DNA of 64,000 bases from Nannochloropsis salina CCMP1776. Taxonomy: Eukaryota > Sar > Eustigmatophyceae > Eustigmatales > Monodopsidaceae. Made by a program: the position numbers and the translations under genes. This document shows, in pieces, positions 53,136 to 62,630 of the stretch; within the stretch, counting starts at the first letter, position 1, and each line of letters starts with the position of its first letter. The DNA lies in NCBI GenBank assembly GCA_004565275.1, contig SDOX01000018.1, positions 380,072 through 444,071 of the forward strand, read 5' to 3'. The notes under the pieces were generated by a model that worked only from the letters and a program-made list of their open reading frames with translations, did not search any database and had not been told where the DNA came from.

Positions 53136-55120
53136 CTAACGATATCCCGACAAGGTACGGAGTAAGTGCCACAGCTCGAAATCAAAGCTTTCCTTGGCCT
53201 GCAGCCAGGGATCTGTCCCGTTGTTCTCCCGCATGAATTCCTCCCTCTCCCGCATCGTCTCATTCCGCGCCCGCGCGTAGTCGCGGCGCCACTCCTCGTT
53301 CATCTCCGCGGCCTTCTTGCTCCATCCCTTCATCTTCTTCCACTCCCCTCCTTGCGCCCTCAAAACCACCCTCGCCACCCCCCTCTCCCCCTCCCTCCCT
53401 TTCCATTTCCACACGCCCCCCTTGCCACCGCTCCATCCCTGGACCCCTGCCAGCGCCCACGACATCGTCACCGCGACGCGTCGACAACCGCCTATCACCC
53501 TCCTGGTCAGGGAGGCAATGGCCACTGCCTCCCTCCTCCCCCCCTCCTCCCTCCCTCCCCACCCGTACGAACGGCCCATCTCCCTCCCCTCCCCCCGCCC
53601 TCCTCCCCCCATGCTCTCTCCCCCATACAAGGACGACAACGGTGCCAAAACTCCCACACCTACTCCTCCAGCGCTGTGCCACCCCTCACCCCCTCCCCTT
53701 TCCATAAAACCGCCCTTCATAAACCCTCCTTCCCCATCGATAAGCCATGGATAAGAAAGGACCCCGTCCCAGCCCATCGTCTGCGCCGCTCTCTGGCCCT
53801 TCCCCTCCCTTCCTTCCACATCCATCCATTCTGCCTTTCGTCCCCAGCGGACACCGGCCGCCCCTCGTCATCTAGACAAAACCCCGCTTGACCTGCCAAG
53901 CTTCCATCCCTCCCTCCTTCCCTCCCTCCCTTCCGCCCGCCCGCCCGCCCGCCCGCCCGCCCGTCCAGAAGCACCTTGGTCCTTTCCAAGGCCGCAGAAA
54001 TGGCGCGAACTGGCACGTATTTCCCTTCCCGATACGCCCTCCACACATTGCGCAAGATCAATTCCTCCTTCCCCACCTCCTTCCCCAATTCTTTTCCCCA
54101 CCTTAAAAACCGGACCCGTCGTCCTGCTTTTCCCGCCAAAAGGATCGCCTCCTTGAAGTCACGAGCCTTGCTGTTCGTGTTGCCCCACGCGACCGGCCCG
54201 GGTCCACAAAGGCTGCGACTCAATCGCTGGTAGCTTCGGCGAATGGCCTGGGGGAGGAGATCGGGGAGGAAGAGCTGGTAGTGGGAGGCTGCGGGGGGGC
54301 TCCAGGTAGCCACAGTATCGACTTTGGTCGTCGTTGCGATAGTGGCTCGCACTTTTTCAATAGCATGTAGGAGTAAAGCGATCCACTCGTCTTCTTCGGA
54401 GGGGTAGGAGGAGGAAGAGAAAGAGGAAGAGGAGGAGAAGGAAGAGGAAGAGGAGGAGGAGGAGGAGGAGGAGGAGGAGGAGGAGGAGGAGGAGGAGGAG
54501 GAGGAGGAGGAGGAGGAGGAGGTGAGGGCTCGAAGCCCTTGCTCTACGTTTTCTATTTCCCACATCCCGTGCAAATATCCCAGGACTAATCTGGACTCAA
54601 CTGTTGCTGAGTCATCACATCGAGAAGAAAGTGTCCGGCCTTTAATCAGCTTGTCCTGACTTCCCGCCCTCCCTCCCTCCCTTCCTCCCTCCCTCCCCCC
54701 CTCCAGGAAAAGAGGCATCGGAAGAGGCACATAAAGACCTGCCTGATCATCGATGGCTACATCCACCAAAGGAGGCGCGAATGAAGGCCGGCTTTCGTTG
54801 AGGTGCTTGAGGAGGGTGGTCTTCCCCGCACATTGGGGGCCGACGGTGATGAGGAGGGAAGGAGGACGCTTAAGGTCGTATATGTCTTGCTGGAGGGAGA
54901 GAAAGGCATCCCTATCGATATGCCCATAATTGCTGACACTGTTTCGGCGTGAGTTATGTCTACATGTGCGCCCACATTGGGAGCGCGAGAAAAGAGGAAG
55001 CTGAAAGGCGGAGCAGGGTTCCAAGAGGAGTCCCAAGACGAGGAACGATGCAACAATACAGGACAGCCAAAAAAAGGCTGCTATAAATAAACTTCGTGGC
55101 TTGGCCATAAGTCCTGTCAT
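53136..55120 (-). CDS. Plastid-targeted P-loop (AAA_33/PNK-like) kinase, 3' part unresolved
   Basis: The main frame runs 55120-53717 (467 codons). Residues 11-38 are a strong signal helix ending CSAF-QLP, the bipartite plastid motif. Walker A is GPQCAGKTT at 94-102; VDVAIDDQAGLYVP follows. The C-terminal half has PVAWGNTNSKARDFKEAILLA, RRVRFLRWGKEL and NVWRAYREGKYVPVRAISAAL, which resemble bacterial and fungal polynucleotide-kinase-like P-loop proteins. A poly-Ser run of about 40 residues comes from the (AGG)n tract. A second minus frame (53825-53136) ends in a convincing C-terminus (EWRRDYARARNETMREREEF, then FELWHLLRTLSGY) and probably is the last exon, but I could not fix the junction; the first frame may read into an intron after DDEGRPVSAGDE. 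Substrate unknown. Confidence 0.68.
53907..53963. repeat. (CCCT)n/(CCCG)n tract in the kinase coding region
   Basis: Tetranucleotide units on the + strand; on the coding strand they read as G-G-R-A/E repeats. Confidence 0.9.
54401..54522. repeat. (AGG)n trinucleotide tract
   Basis: About 120 bases of AGG/GGA units with few AAG interruptions; on the minus strand it codes poly-Ser. Confidence 0.95.
54665..54704. repeat. (CCCT)n tract
   Basis: CCCT/TCCC units inside the plastid kinase frame, coding a G-G-R-E repeat on the minus strand. Confidence 0.9.
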
Positions 55121-55929
55121 GGGTGGTAGGAATAGCCGGGAAGGAGATCATCCGACTGTGCAGACAGGGCATATGCACGCCACTTGCTTTTGCTTGTGAT
55201 TTGCGGTTGAAGTGCTTCAAGAAAAGAGAGAGAGGGAGCCATACAAAAAATATGGCTCTACAGGAATCCAAAAAATTGTCTGAACCTTGGTACTAAGTTT
55301 TACTTCCGAAAGAAAGGCATGTCTTTGTGCGGAACCACGGCTGTCTTTGTCCTGGCTGAAGCAAGGACGCATAAATTGTTCGTATGACCAGGGTGGGAAA
55401 ACACCGTGTCTTTGGCGACACAGGAATGCAAAAATAAACCAAACACGTCGAGGTTGCAGTGCTGGGCGGTGATCTCCGGTCAAGTGTAAGACGGGAGACC
55501 GCTTGGCCATGCGTGACGATCCGGCAGGTATGTGTGGTGGCCATGGCGTGGCTTCCACACGATGTCAAGGTATTTTTTCCCCCTTCTTACTTGCTTCCCC
55601 TCGTCCGCTATGCCGTTCATAGATCGATCCATATGGCTATTGACATGGGGGCCTTAAGTCTGAAAGCCGCTCGACACCACTGTCTTTTCAGAGACCATGA
55701 ATGCCATGGGCTACGTGACGATGTGGATGGCAGGTCATGGTGGGCGGTGTATTATTTGTGACGTAATTAACGCAATCGAACTCTTGCCTAGGGTTCAGTC
55801 GGTTGCCTGGTGATGTCACAGGATCGAGATCGGTCGCCGCTCCTTTATTGCCACTCTTTGTCAAAATCCCCACACTCCGTCCATCATCTGCTGACCACAC
55901 CTCGAAACCTGTATAATTTCACATTTCAG
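55121..55929. promoter_or_regulatory. Divergent region between the two P-loop kinase genes
   Basis: About 800 bases. A possible first exon of the + gene lies at 55633-55732 (ATG at 55633, weak GTCATG donor); its phase fits the acceptor at 55929. Both promoters are expected here. Confidence 0.35.
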
Positions 55930-58317
55930 GTGCTTGCGTTGTGTTTTTGTGGCTTACTATCGCAGTGTCCGTCAGGGCAGCGTCTGGCTCGAGTGCACCA
56001 CGACAGGCATTGCTACTGGCAGTGCTGCCGCCTCGCGCTCCCGTCGCCGCTCTCCCACTGTGCATACCACTGCCCCCCCCCCCATTCCTCCTACATCCTC
56101 GTCGCCCGTAGTCCTTTTCGCGTCGGGCCAGCTACTGGATAGTGGTGCAGGTGGTGCTACGTTCGACGGCGGTCCGCACGAGTCGGACTGTCACGTCTGT
56201 CCGCCGGGAGGCAGGGCACGGTTTGAGGCAGACAATACTGTCAACGCCATTTTAACGGAGAACAGTGCCTCACGGTGGCCCATCTGTGAGTTACGAACAG
56301 GCTCGGGCCTCATTGCGTCCACTCTACATGATCCCGCCCAGGCAGGTACGGGGGACGTGGACAGCACGCTTCACCTGATCCGCACGCGGAAACGTTGTGT
56401 CAAGAGCAGTCCAGCCCACGCCGAGGACTCACAGCGAGCAGAAAAGCAAAAGAGTATCAGTGCCTTGGGCAGCGGGGGGAGCGGGGGGGAGGAACCGAGG
56501 ATCCCGCGAAAGGGCAGGGGGTGGTTGGGGCGGGCCGCAGTGGGCGCGGGTCTATCGCTGACGGTCCTTTTCGGCGTCCGCACCACGTGGATCAGAGACC
56601 TATCGACCGAAAGGATGCGAAACAGTGGTCTAGTGCAGGAGAATATGGCACACCTTGCTGCCTTGTCCGACGAGGGCGGGGCCTGGCCTTCAGGGACGGA
56701 GGCGGGCAAGGGCAAGAAAGGGGAGCTGGAGCAGGGAGGAGATGGAGAGAAAAACCTCCTATCTAACACACCGCCAGCGTGGAGCGGATGTGGGAGCAAG
56801 AGCGCGAGTGGCAGCAGCACAGAAAACGGGCGGGATGCTTTGGAGCACCTCTATGGGCCGAGACCTGCCCCGCACGGCTGGGAGGAGGAAGGGAGGGAGG
56901 GAGGGAGGGAGGCGGGGGACGAAGGGGTTCCTGCGGACGGTTTCGACTACAGTAAATCCACGACGGAAGTGTACGGCACGTCCGACCGAAACTTTTACGG
57001 ACCGTACGCGCCGGTGCGGAGCCAGTTGGACTACAGCTTCCACGTGAACTACCACCGGCGACGGCAGGCGGTTCAGGACGAGATCATTCGCGCCATGCTC
57101 GAGGGCCGGAAGAGGGGCTCCCTGACAAGTTGTGGGGAAGGGCAGGGATCGGGCGAGGGAGGGGAAGCGCTCCCAGACGGCGTGTCTTTTCCGCCCGGTG
57201 CCCGTGCTTGTCCGCACCAGCTCGGGCCGGAGGGTGGGAGGGAGGGCGGGCGGGAGGGAGGGCGGGAGGGCGGGCGGGAGGGAGGGTGGGCACACGTGAG
57301 TCAACACCCGAGCACGCCTCAGCAGTGGGTGGTGTTCACAGCAGGGCCAATGGGGGCGGGGAAGAGCCACACCCTGCGTTGGCTGGCGCTCCACGGGCTT
57401 TTCCCTTTGAACGATTTCGTGCTGGCAGATCCGGATGTGATCCGAAACGAGCTCCCCGAAATGAAGGGGTACATCCAGACCTGCCCGTTACGCGCGGGGC
57501 AGCTGACGCACCGGGAGGCGGGCTACATGCTGGAGATTGTGGTGGAGGAAGGGTTGAAGGAAGGGAAGAACGTGCTTGTCCAAGGATCCTTGCGCGACGC
57601 GGATTGGCATGATCGTTACTTTCAGGTAAAGCCGAGGCAGCAATGAGGGAGGGAGGGAGGGAGGGAGGGAGGGCCGGCGGACCATTGGTGCTGGCCTCGA
57701 CCACGCGGTATTACCGCACTCTATTGTCCTTCACTTCATTCCCTCAATAATTGCTCTCGCTCCTATTCTGAACCTGGACCGCCTGACAGGACCTGCGCGC
57801 ACGGTTCTCGGGGCTACGGATTGCCATCATCCACGTCACCGCCAGCTGCGAGACGGTGCTGGCCCGGTGAGGGCGGGGGGGAGGGCGGAGGCAGGGAAGG
57901 ATACGAGGGGATGGCTACGGGATTAGACCGTCGTAAGTCGGGTATGAAGGCTTATGTTCCTCCTCCCTCCTTCCCTCCCCTCCTTCCCTCCCTTGTTTAT
58001 TTCCTGGCAGCGCCCGGCAGAGGGCCCAGACCACCCAAAGGGAAGTTCCTGAGGACGTGTTGCTGGCCTCTGTGCACGAAACTCCCTGGGCCGTAGCGGC
58101 CCTGCGACAGGTAGTGGATTATTGCGTGACCATCGACAATGACGTGGGGGGGGAGCCGCGCCTGGTGGGTTTATGCGAGGAGAGCGGGCAAGAGGGGGGA
58201 GAGACGGAGGCAAGGGAGACATGGAGGGAATTTCGCGAGGTGTGGCGTGGGGATGATGGGGTCGGGAGCCAGTTTTCGGAGGGAGGAGAGGAAGGAGGAT
58301 GGCCCGAGGAGGGATAG
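55930..58317 (+). CDS. Zeta-toxin-family-like P-loop kinase with N-terminal membrane segment
   Basis: Exons 55930-57625, 57790-57866 and 58011-58317, GT-AG and in frame. The first listed exon begins after an acceptor (TTTCAG) and has no ATG near its start, so the 5' end is missing; a candidate start exon is at 55633. Order: Ser/Thr/Pro-rich head, one hydrophobic helix (AAVGAGLSLTVLFGV), charged linker, a GREG repeat, then the kinase domain: Walker A TAGPMGAGKSHTLRW, VLADPDVIRNELPE, LTHREAGYMLEIVVEEGL, NVLVQGSLRDADWH, and a lid region RQRAQTTQREVPEDVL. This is the fold of the zeta-toxin/PNK clan; in eukaryotes such proteins are not toxin-antitoxin modules and their substrates are mostly unknown. 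No antitoxin-like gene is adjacent. Kinase assignment is good; the physiological role is unknown. Confidence 0.72.
57231..57291. repeat. (GGGA)n/(GGGC)n tract coding a GREG repeat
   Basis: Tetranucleotide units in frame in the zeta-like kinase, giving G-G-R-E repeats just before the P-loop domain. Confidence 0.9.
57645..57673. repeat. (GGGA)n tract in intron
   Basis: Seven GGGA units near the donor of the second-to-last intron of the zeta-like kinase gene. Confidence 0.9.
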
Positions 58318-58938
58318 AGAAAAATCGTCACAAAGAGATGCCGTGCATGGGAAAGCGAAGATCTCACAGCTTTGTTATCGTCGTGCTTGTAATGAGTTCC
58401 TTTTCCAGTGGGTTGTGCAAGATTCAATTGTATCTCAGCTTCCTGTCAAGCTACTTTGAAGTCCTCTTCTCTCACCCCATTTCCCTCTATCTGTTGCTTC
58501 GCCGCGCGAGCCCGGGTTACCCTTGCAACTACACAGTGCCTCATGTGCAATGATCTCACATTCTGACTGCCCTTTTGATTCATACCTTTCGTGTTGTTTG
58601 ACAGCCTCAAACATGCGTGTCAATCCCAATGATTGCATATGGCCCCCCCTTAATGAACGTGGGTAAAGCTCTTTATCCGTCAGATTTTAGCTCCTATTTT
58701 CAATCCGTACGCACACCCGCAGCATCCCCTTTTTTGCGGGCATTTTCTAGCCTTACCTCCCCCGGCGGCCCTACTCTGTATTACAATTGTGCAATCATCT
58801 CCTCTTTTTTTTCCAACTCGCGCGTAAAGGTATTCTCTTTTGACATTGCCTTGACAGCAAAGATCGCTCTAACATTGTACCCGATCGTCTCGTTTTCCTT
58901 TCTCCCTCCCTCTTCCTCGAGCCAGGAAGTTCGCCCTT
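58318..58938. other. Convergent 3' region
   Basis: About 620 bases between the stops of the zeta-like kinase (+) and the PAS protein (-). No gene supported. Confidence 0.35.
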
Positions 58939-60291
58939 TCAATCCTCCCGCCGAATCACAAGGATCAAGCCTTGCGTCCCTCTACGCACCGACACTGCCA
59001 CCGGAACCTCCCTTCCTGCCCCGCCTGCCTCTTTGCTACCCTGTCCTTTCGAGGTTCCGAGACGACAGCGGGCCCGACCCACTTCTTCCTTCTCCATCAC
59101 GGCTGAGGCGAAGGCGCCCATCACGGTCTCTTTGTCCTCCCGGTGTACGACCTCCCATACGCTCCTCCCCACGCACCTCTCGGGATGGCAGGGGAAAAAA
59201 CGCGCGAAAGCTGCGTTTGCATACAGGACCTTGGCCTGGCTGTCCGCAGAGAGGACGGCAAATATCTCAGGTGCCTCGTCCACCATTAATTTGTACACAC
59301 TCAACTCCTGGACCTGCTGACGGAGGGCATGCAGCTCGGCATTTTGCCGTTCCCGGACTTGGGCACTGTACATGCGTGCGCGCTCTTTGCGCCGTTCCTG
59401 TTTTTCTCCGGGCGTGTAACCGCTTAAATCCGTCCGACGGGCCCGTTTTCCCTCTGAGGGTCGGGCGGACGGCGGGAGGGAAATGGTGGCCGACCCCTCA
59501 GGGGGGGCGACGGACAAGAGCGGGTCGGGCCTTTTGGAAAAGGCCTCTGTGTCCGAAGAGGAGTTGGACGAGAAAGACGTGGAAGGGGAGACGGACGTGC
59601 AGGAGGAAGACGTCGTGGGGGAGGTGGAGGAGGAGGAGGAGGAGGAGGAGGAGGAGGAGGAGGAGGAGGAAGGCCCAGTGATGGAGCCAGAGGGAGCGAA
59701 GGCAGGAAGGTGCTTGGGAGCATTCTGATATCCAGAGGCCAGGTACCCATCAGGGATGAAGGAAATGGATGCTCCTCCAATGACCTGAGCCCCCTGTGCA
59801 CGACTCTGCTGTTGTGATTGCAGAGGATGTGAAGCGAAGGGGTAGTGCGGTTGCACAGGACGGTGATTTTGGTAGCTGGAAAGGAAGGACCGGGGAAGCT
59901 GGTGGCTTCTGACGCCCGGAGTACCTTGGAAGGGCTCTTGATTGATTCCTGTACGAGCGCTGAAGGACAGTGAGGGCCAACATTGCTGAGCAGTAGAATT
60001 CTGTGCGAAAGGATTCATGCGAACACCGTGATCCGTGCCTTCCATCCTCGTATCCTTGGCAGACTCGCGCGGGAATTCGTAGAGCAGATCGCTCATGCGA
60101 CTTTGCCCCACGCTAGTCCTTATCTTGCCTGAAGCGGCCGAGGCAGTGAGGTCTTTCGGTTTCGAAGATTGACGCGACGGGAAAGAGATTCCAGACATGT
60201 CCTGCTTGCGTAAGCCTCCTTCATTTCCCGCCGGAGCCAGCTGGGTCGCTGCATGCAGCAAATCTTTCATAGCTGTCCTCTCTGTTACCAT
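58939..60291 (-). CDS. bZIP-like/PAS transcription factor
   Basis: Single exon, 450 residues. Residues 1-285 are Ser/Gln/Pro-rich with a poly-Ser run from a (GAG)n tract. A basic region and short zipper follow (GEKQERRKERARMYSAQVRERQ, then LHALRQQVQEL), leading straight into a PAS domain (DEAPEIFAVLSADSQAKVLYANAAFARFF, then VGRSVWEVVHREDKE). bZIP-PAS proteins are a known stramenopile family; aureochromes are the bZIP-LOV relatives. The LOV flavin-cysteine motif is absent, so this is not an aureochrome. The basic region lacks the usual N-x7-R asparagine. It is predicted nuclear, and the PAS may bind a small ligand or a partner. Confidence 0.75.
   Translation of the reverse strand: MVTERTAMKDLLHAATQLAPAGNEGGLRKQDMSGISFPSRQSSKPKDLTASAASGKIRTSVGQSRMSDLLYEFPRESAKDTRMEGTDHGVRMNPFAQNSTAQQCWPSLSFSARTGINQEPFQGTPGVRSHQLPRSFLSSYQNHRPVQPHYPFASHPLQSQQQSRAQGAQVIGGASISFIPDGYLASGYQNAPKHLPAFAPSGSITGPSSSSSSSSSSSSSSSTSPTTSSSCTSVSPSTSFSSNSSSDTEAFSKRPDPLLSVAPPEGSATISLPPSARPSEGKRARRTDLSGYTPGEKQERRKERARMYSAQVRERQNAELHALRQQVQELSVYKLMVDEAPEIFAVLSADSQAKVLYANAAFARFFPCHPERCVGRSVWEVVHREDKETVMGAFASAVMEKEEVGRARCRLGTSKGQGSKEAGGAGREVPVAVSVRRGTQGLILVIRRED
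59623..59671. repeat. (GAG)n trinucleotide tract
   Basis: About 48 bases of GGA units; codes poly-Ser on the minus strand in the PAS protein. Confidence 0.95.
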
Positions 60292-62630
60292 GATTGTGCA
60301 ATGTAAAGTCTAGCGGGGGGTTTGAATTCGTTTTGTGAGCTTCTTGCTGACAGCGTACACTGCGTACACGGGGAGTTCGTAATTTACGCAGTGACTTGAA
60401 ATCATAACCATAAACTCAAAGTCGACAAAAAGTCCTGAAGGCAGTTTTCGATATAGCATGTGCATGCATGCGATATATCATCCATCTCATGTCTGGATAG
60501 ACCCATCCTTGGTCACAGTTTTCTACGTCGAGGTGCTGCCCAAACAAGAAGTGCTACGTTTCCCTGCAAAACCCCCGGGCGCAGGGGAATACGCAGGTGC
60601 AAGACCGAGGTGTTGAAAAATTCTATCATCCGCGAGACCCCGGCTCTCCTGCCACTACTTGTGCCCGGACAATCGAGAACAGTGCGAAAGGAACGCTGGG
60701 CAGGGCTGGTCGGTGCAGTGGGAAAACTTGCGGTGTTGTGTTGCCGTGGCCATTTTTTCCGGGCGCTCGTTTTTTCACTCCAGGCGCCGACAGCCGAAGT
60801 GACAAACGGGAATACCCCGACATTCGTGTATGCCCAATGCGGTGTCCCAGAACCCGGCGCACAAGATCCGCGCTCGTGGGTGGCGTGTGTCGTGGGAAAG
60901 TCTTCGCTGTAAAAGCCTTTTACGTGTGGACATGAGTGTGGTTCCTATCGTTTGATGTTTGTTTTCGTTCAGTATAGAAAGTGCTCTTGATTCGTTGACG
61001 AGGTCAAAGCCGTTGCTGGACCGGAGCATACACCACACTGCATATTTCCGTATTGGACTCCGAGGTGCAAGAGCGAACGGGGACCGACGCCGAAATGCAT
61101 GTGCTCTGAAACATGTGCCGCATTTTCATGTCGGGACACCGCTGAGATAAAAGTCGAATGTAGCGCTCGGAAGCCTCGGGTTGTTGTGGGACCGCCGCCC
61201 TCTGTTCTCTGATGTGTGGCACGAAAAGACCGAGATGAATCTGTGCCTCCCATTAAATAGAAAAAACCTCGTCTCGTCTTCTGAGTCATCCAGAGATTAA
61301 ACAAGTGGACCAACGTTACGCGGGTTGTGAAGCTCGCTTTCTCCGTGCATCATAAGTAAGTACTAAATCACCCACACCCACGTCGACGTGAAATTATGTA
61401 TTATTCGACAACGTCTGTTGACACTGCGTCAATCCATATTCTCTACAGCCTCAAAAAGTGCACCGCACGTATGCTAGAGCACATTGCGTCTGATCCTTTT
61501 CATGTTTGATGGAGCATTTTTAATCGCTGGATTCTAAAATTGTATTCGAAGTTTGCTCTGGGCTTTTTTGAGCCTCAAACGCATGGCTCGTTGGCTTATT
61601 GTACAGAGTCTAAGTAGTAAGAGATTAAGCTTGCTATGTGTTCAGAAAGGCGACCTACTTAGCGTTATTCTTTGCGTGCCTTATTAAGATCACGCCAAAC
61701 ATTTAAGCTGAGGTAAGTATGCATGCGTGGACTCTTCTTCTACGGAGTTGGAAGATACAGGAACATCACTATGGAATGTCGACGTTAGTTCTGTCACTGT
61801 CTTACTTTTATATCCCTCATTAAATTGTATGAAGGCGTGCTTTATATCAGGACATGTCCAGTGGCCAATTGGACAAGTATGTCAGTACTCATATTATCCA
61901 GCCTCAAACCCTGCGCAAGATGTCGCATAGAAGAAAATAATTGAAATTGTAGCTTTACATCATCACTTTGTTGTTTCGAACGCTTCGCTTCCTAGGACCT
62001 ATCTTTTGGTTTTTGCTCTTGAACAACGTACATGTGAGGTCAATAGTCTGTCACAGCGCATTATATCGTCCGAGCGACAACTATCATAGGGTTTAAAGGC
62101 TTCCTGCCAAGGAAATGAAGGTACAATACTTCAGTTTCGGCAAGACAGTCCAACTGTCCTGCATTGAAACTTCTGTACTGTTTTATTTTTAAGGCCACAT
62201 TCTCGAAGAAAAACACCGTGTCGGACCCGTATTAATTATTTCTAGTGGTACATTTTCCTCGAGACAACATGTGCACGAATGCTGGGGCAATAGCGCCGGT
62301 TGAAATGCATTCCAGTGCCTCCTTATGTGAAGGTCGGTTGGCTGCGAGAAAAATATATTATCTTAAGTCTTGCAAGCAGCGTTCTTTCCCTTTCAAAGAG
62401 ACAAATAGTGCATCTCCACATCACAACACAAAATTCTGGAATTTACGCCTTTTACATTTCAAATTCATGGTGTGGCTTCTTGTTTTCTTTTTGGGACCTG
62501 GCTAGGAGGCAAGGAGGCTGTGAACAGATCGGATCTCCACGCGCGGGCCAACCAAGTTGGAAACGAATAAAACCCTGCCGTGACCATCGTCTCACATTGT
62601 CACGCAATTCACAGCCTTGTGGAGACAGCA
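60292..62630. promoter_or_regulatory. 2.3-kb divergent intergenic region
   Basis: Lies between the PAS factor (-) and the RS-rich gene (+). 61.3-62.4 kb is AT-rich. Open frames such as 60460-60912 show no motif. Promoters expected at both ends; nothing else recognised. Confidence 0.4.

Noticed and set aside
53166-53891. Plus-strand 241-codon Pro-rich frame
   Set aside because: Antisense of the P-loop kinase 3' part; composition follows the CCCT/CCCG tracts.
55930-58317. Toxin-antitoxin module
   Set aside because: The kinase is zeta-like by fold only; it has a membrane helix and introns, and there is no antitoxin-like neighbour.
58617-59681. Plus-strand 354-codon frame
   Set aside because: Antisense of the bZIP-like/PAS gene; ends in poly-Arg from the GAG tract.
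58939-60291. Aureochrome (blue-light receptor)
   Set aside because: The PAS domain lacks the LOV cysteine motif.
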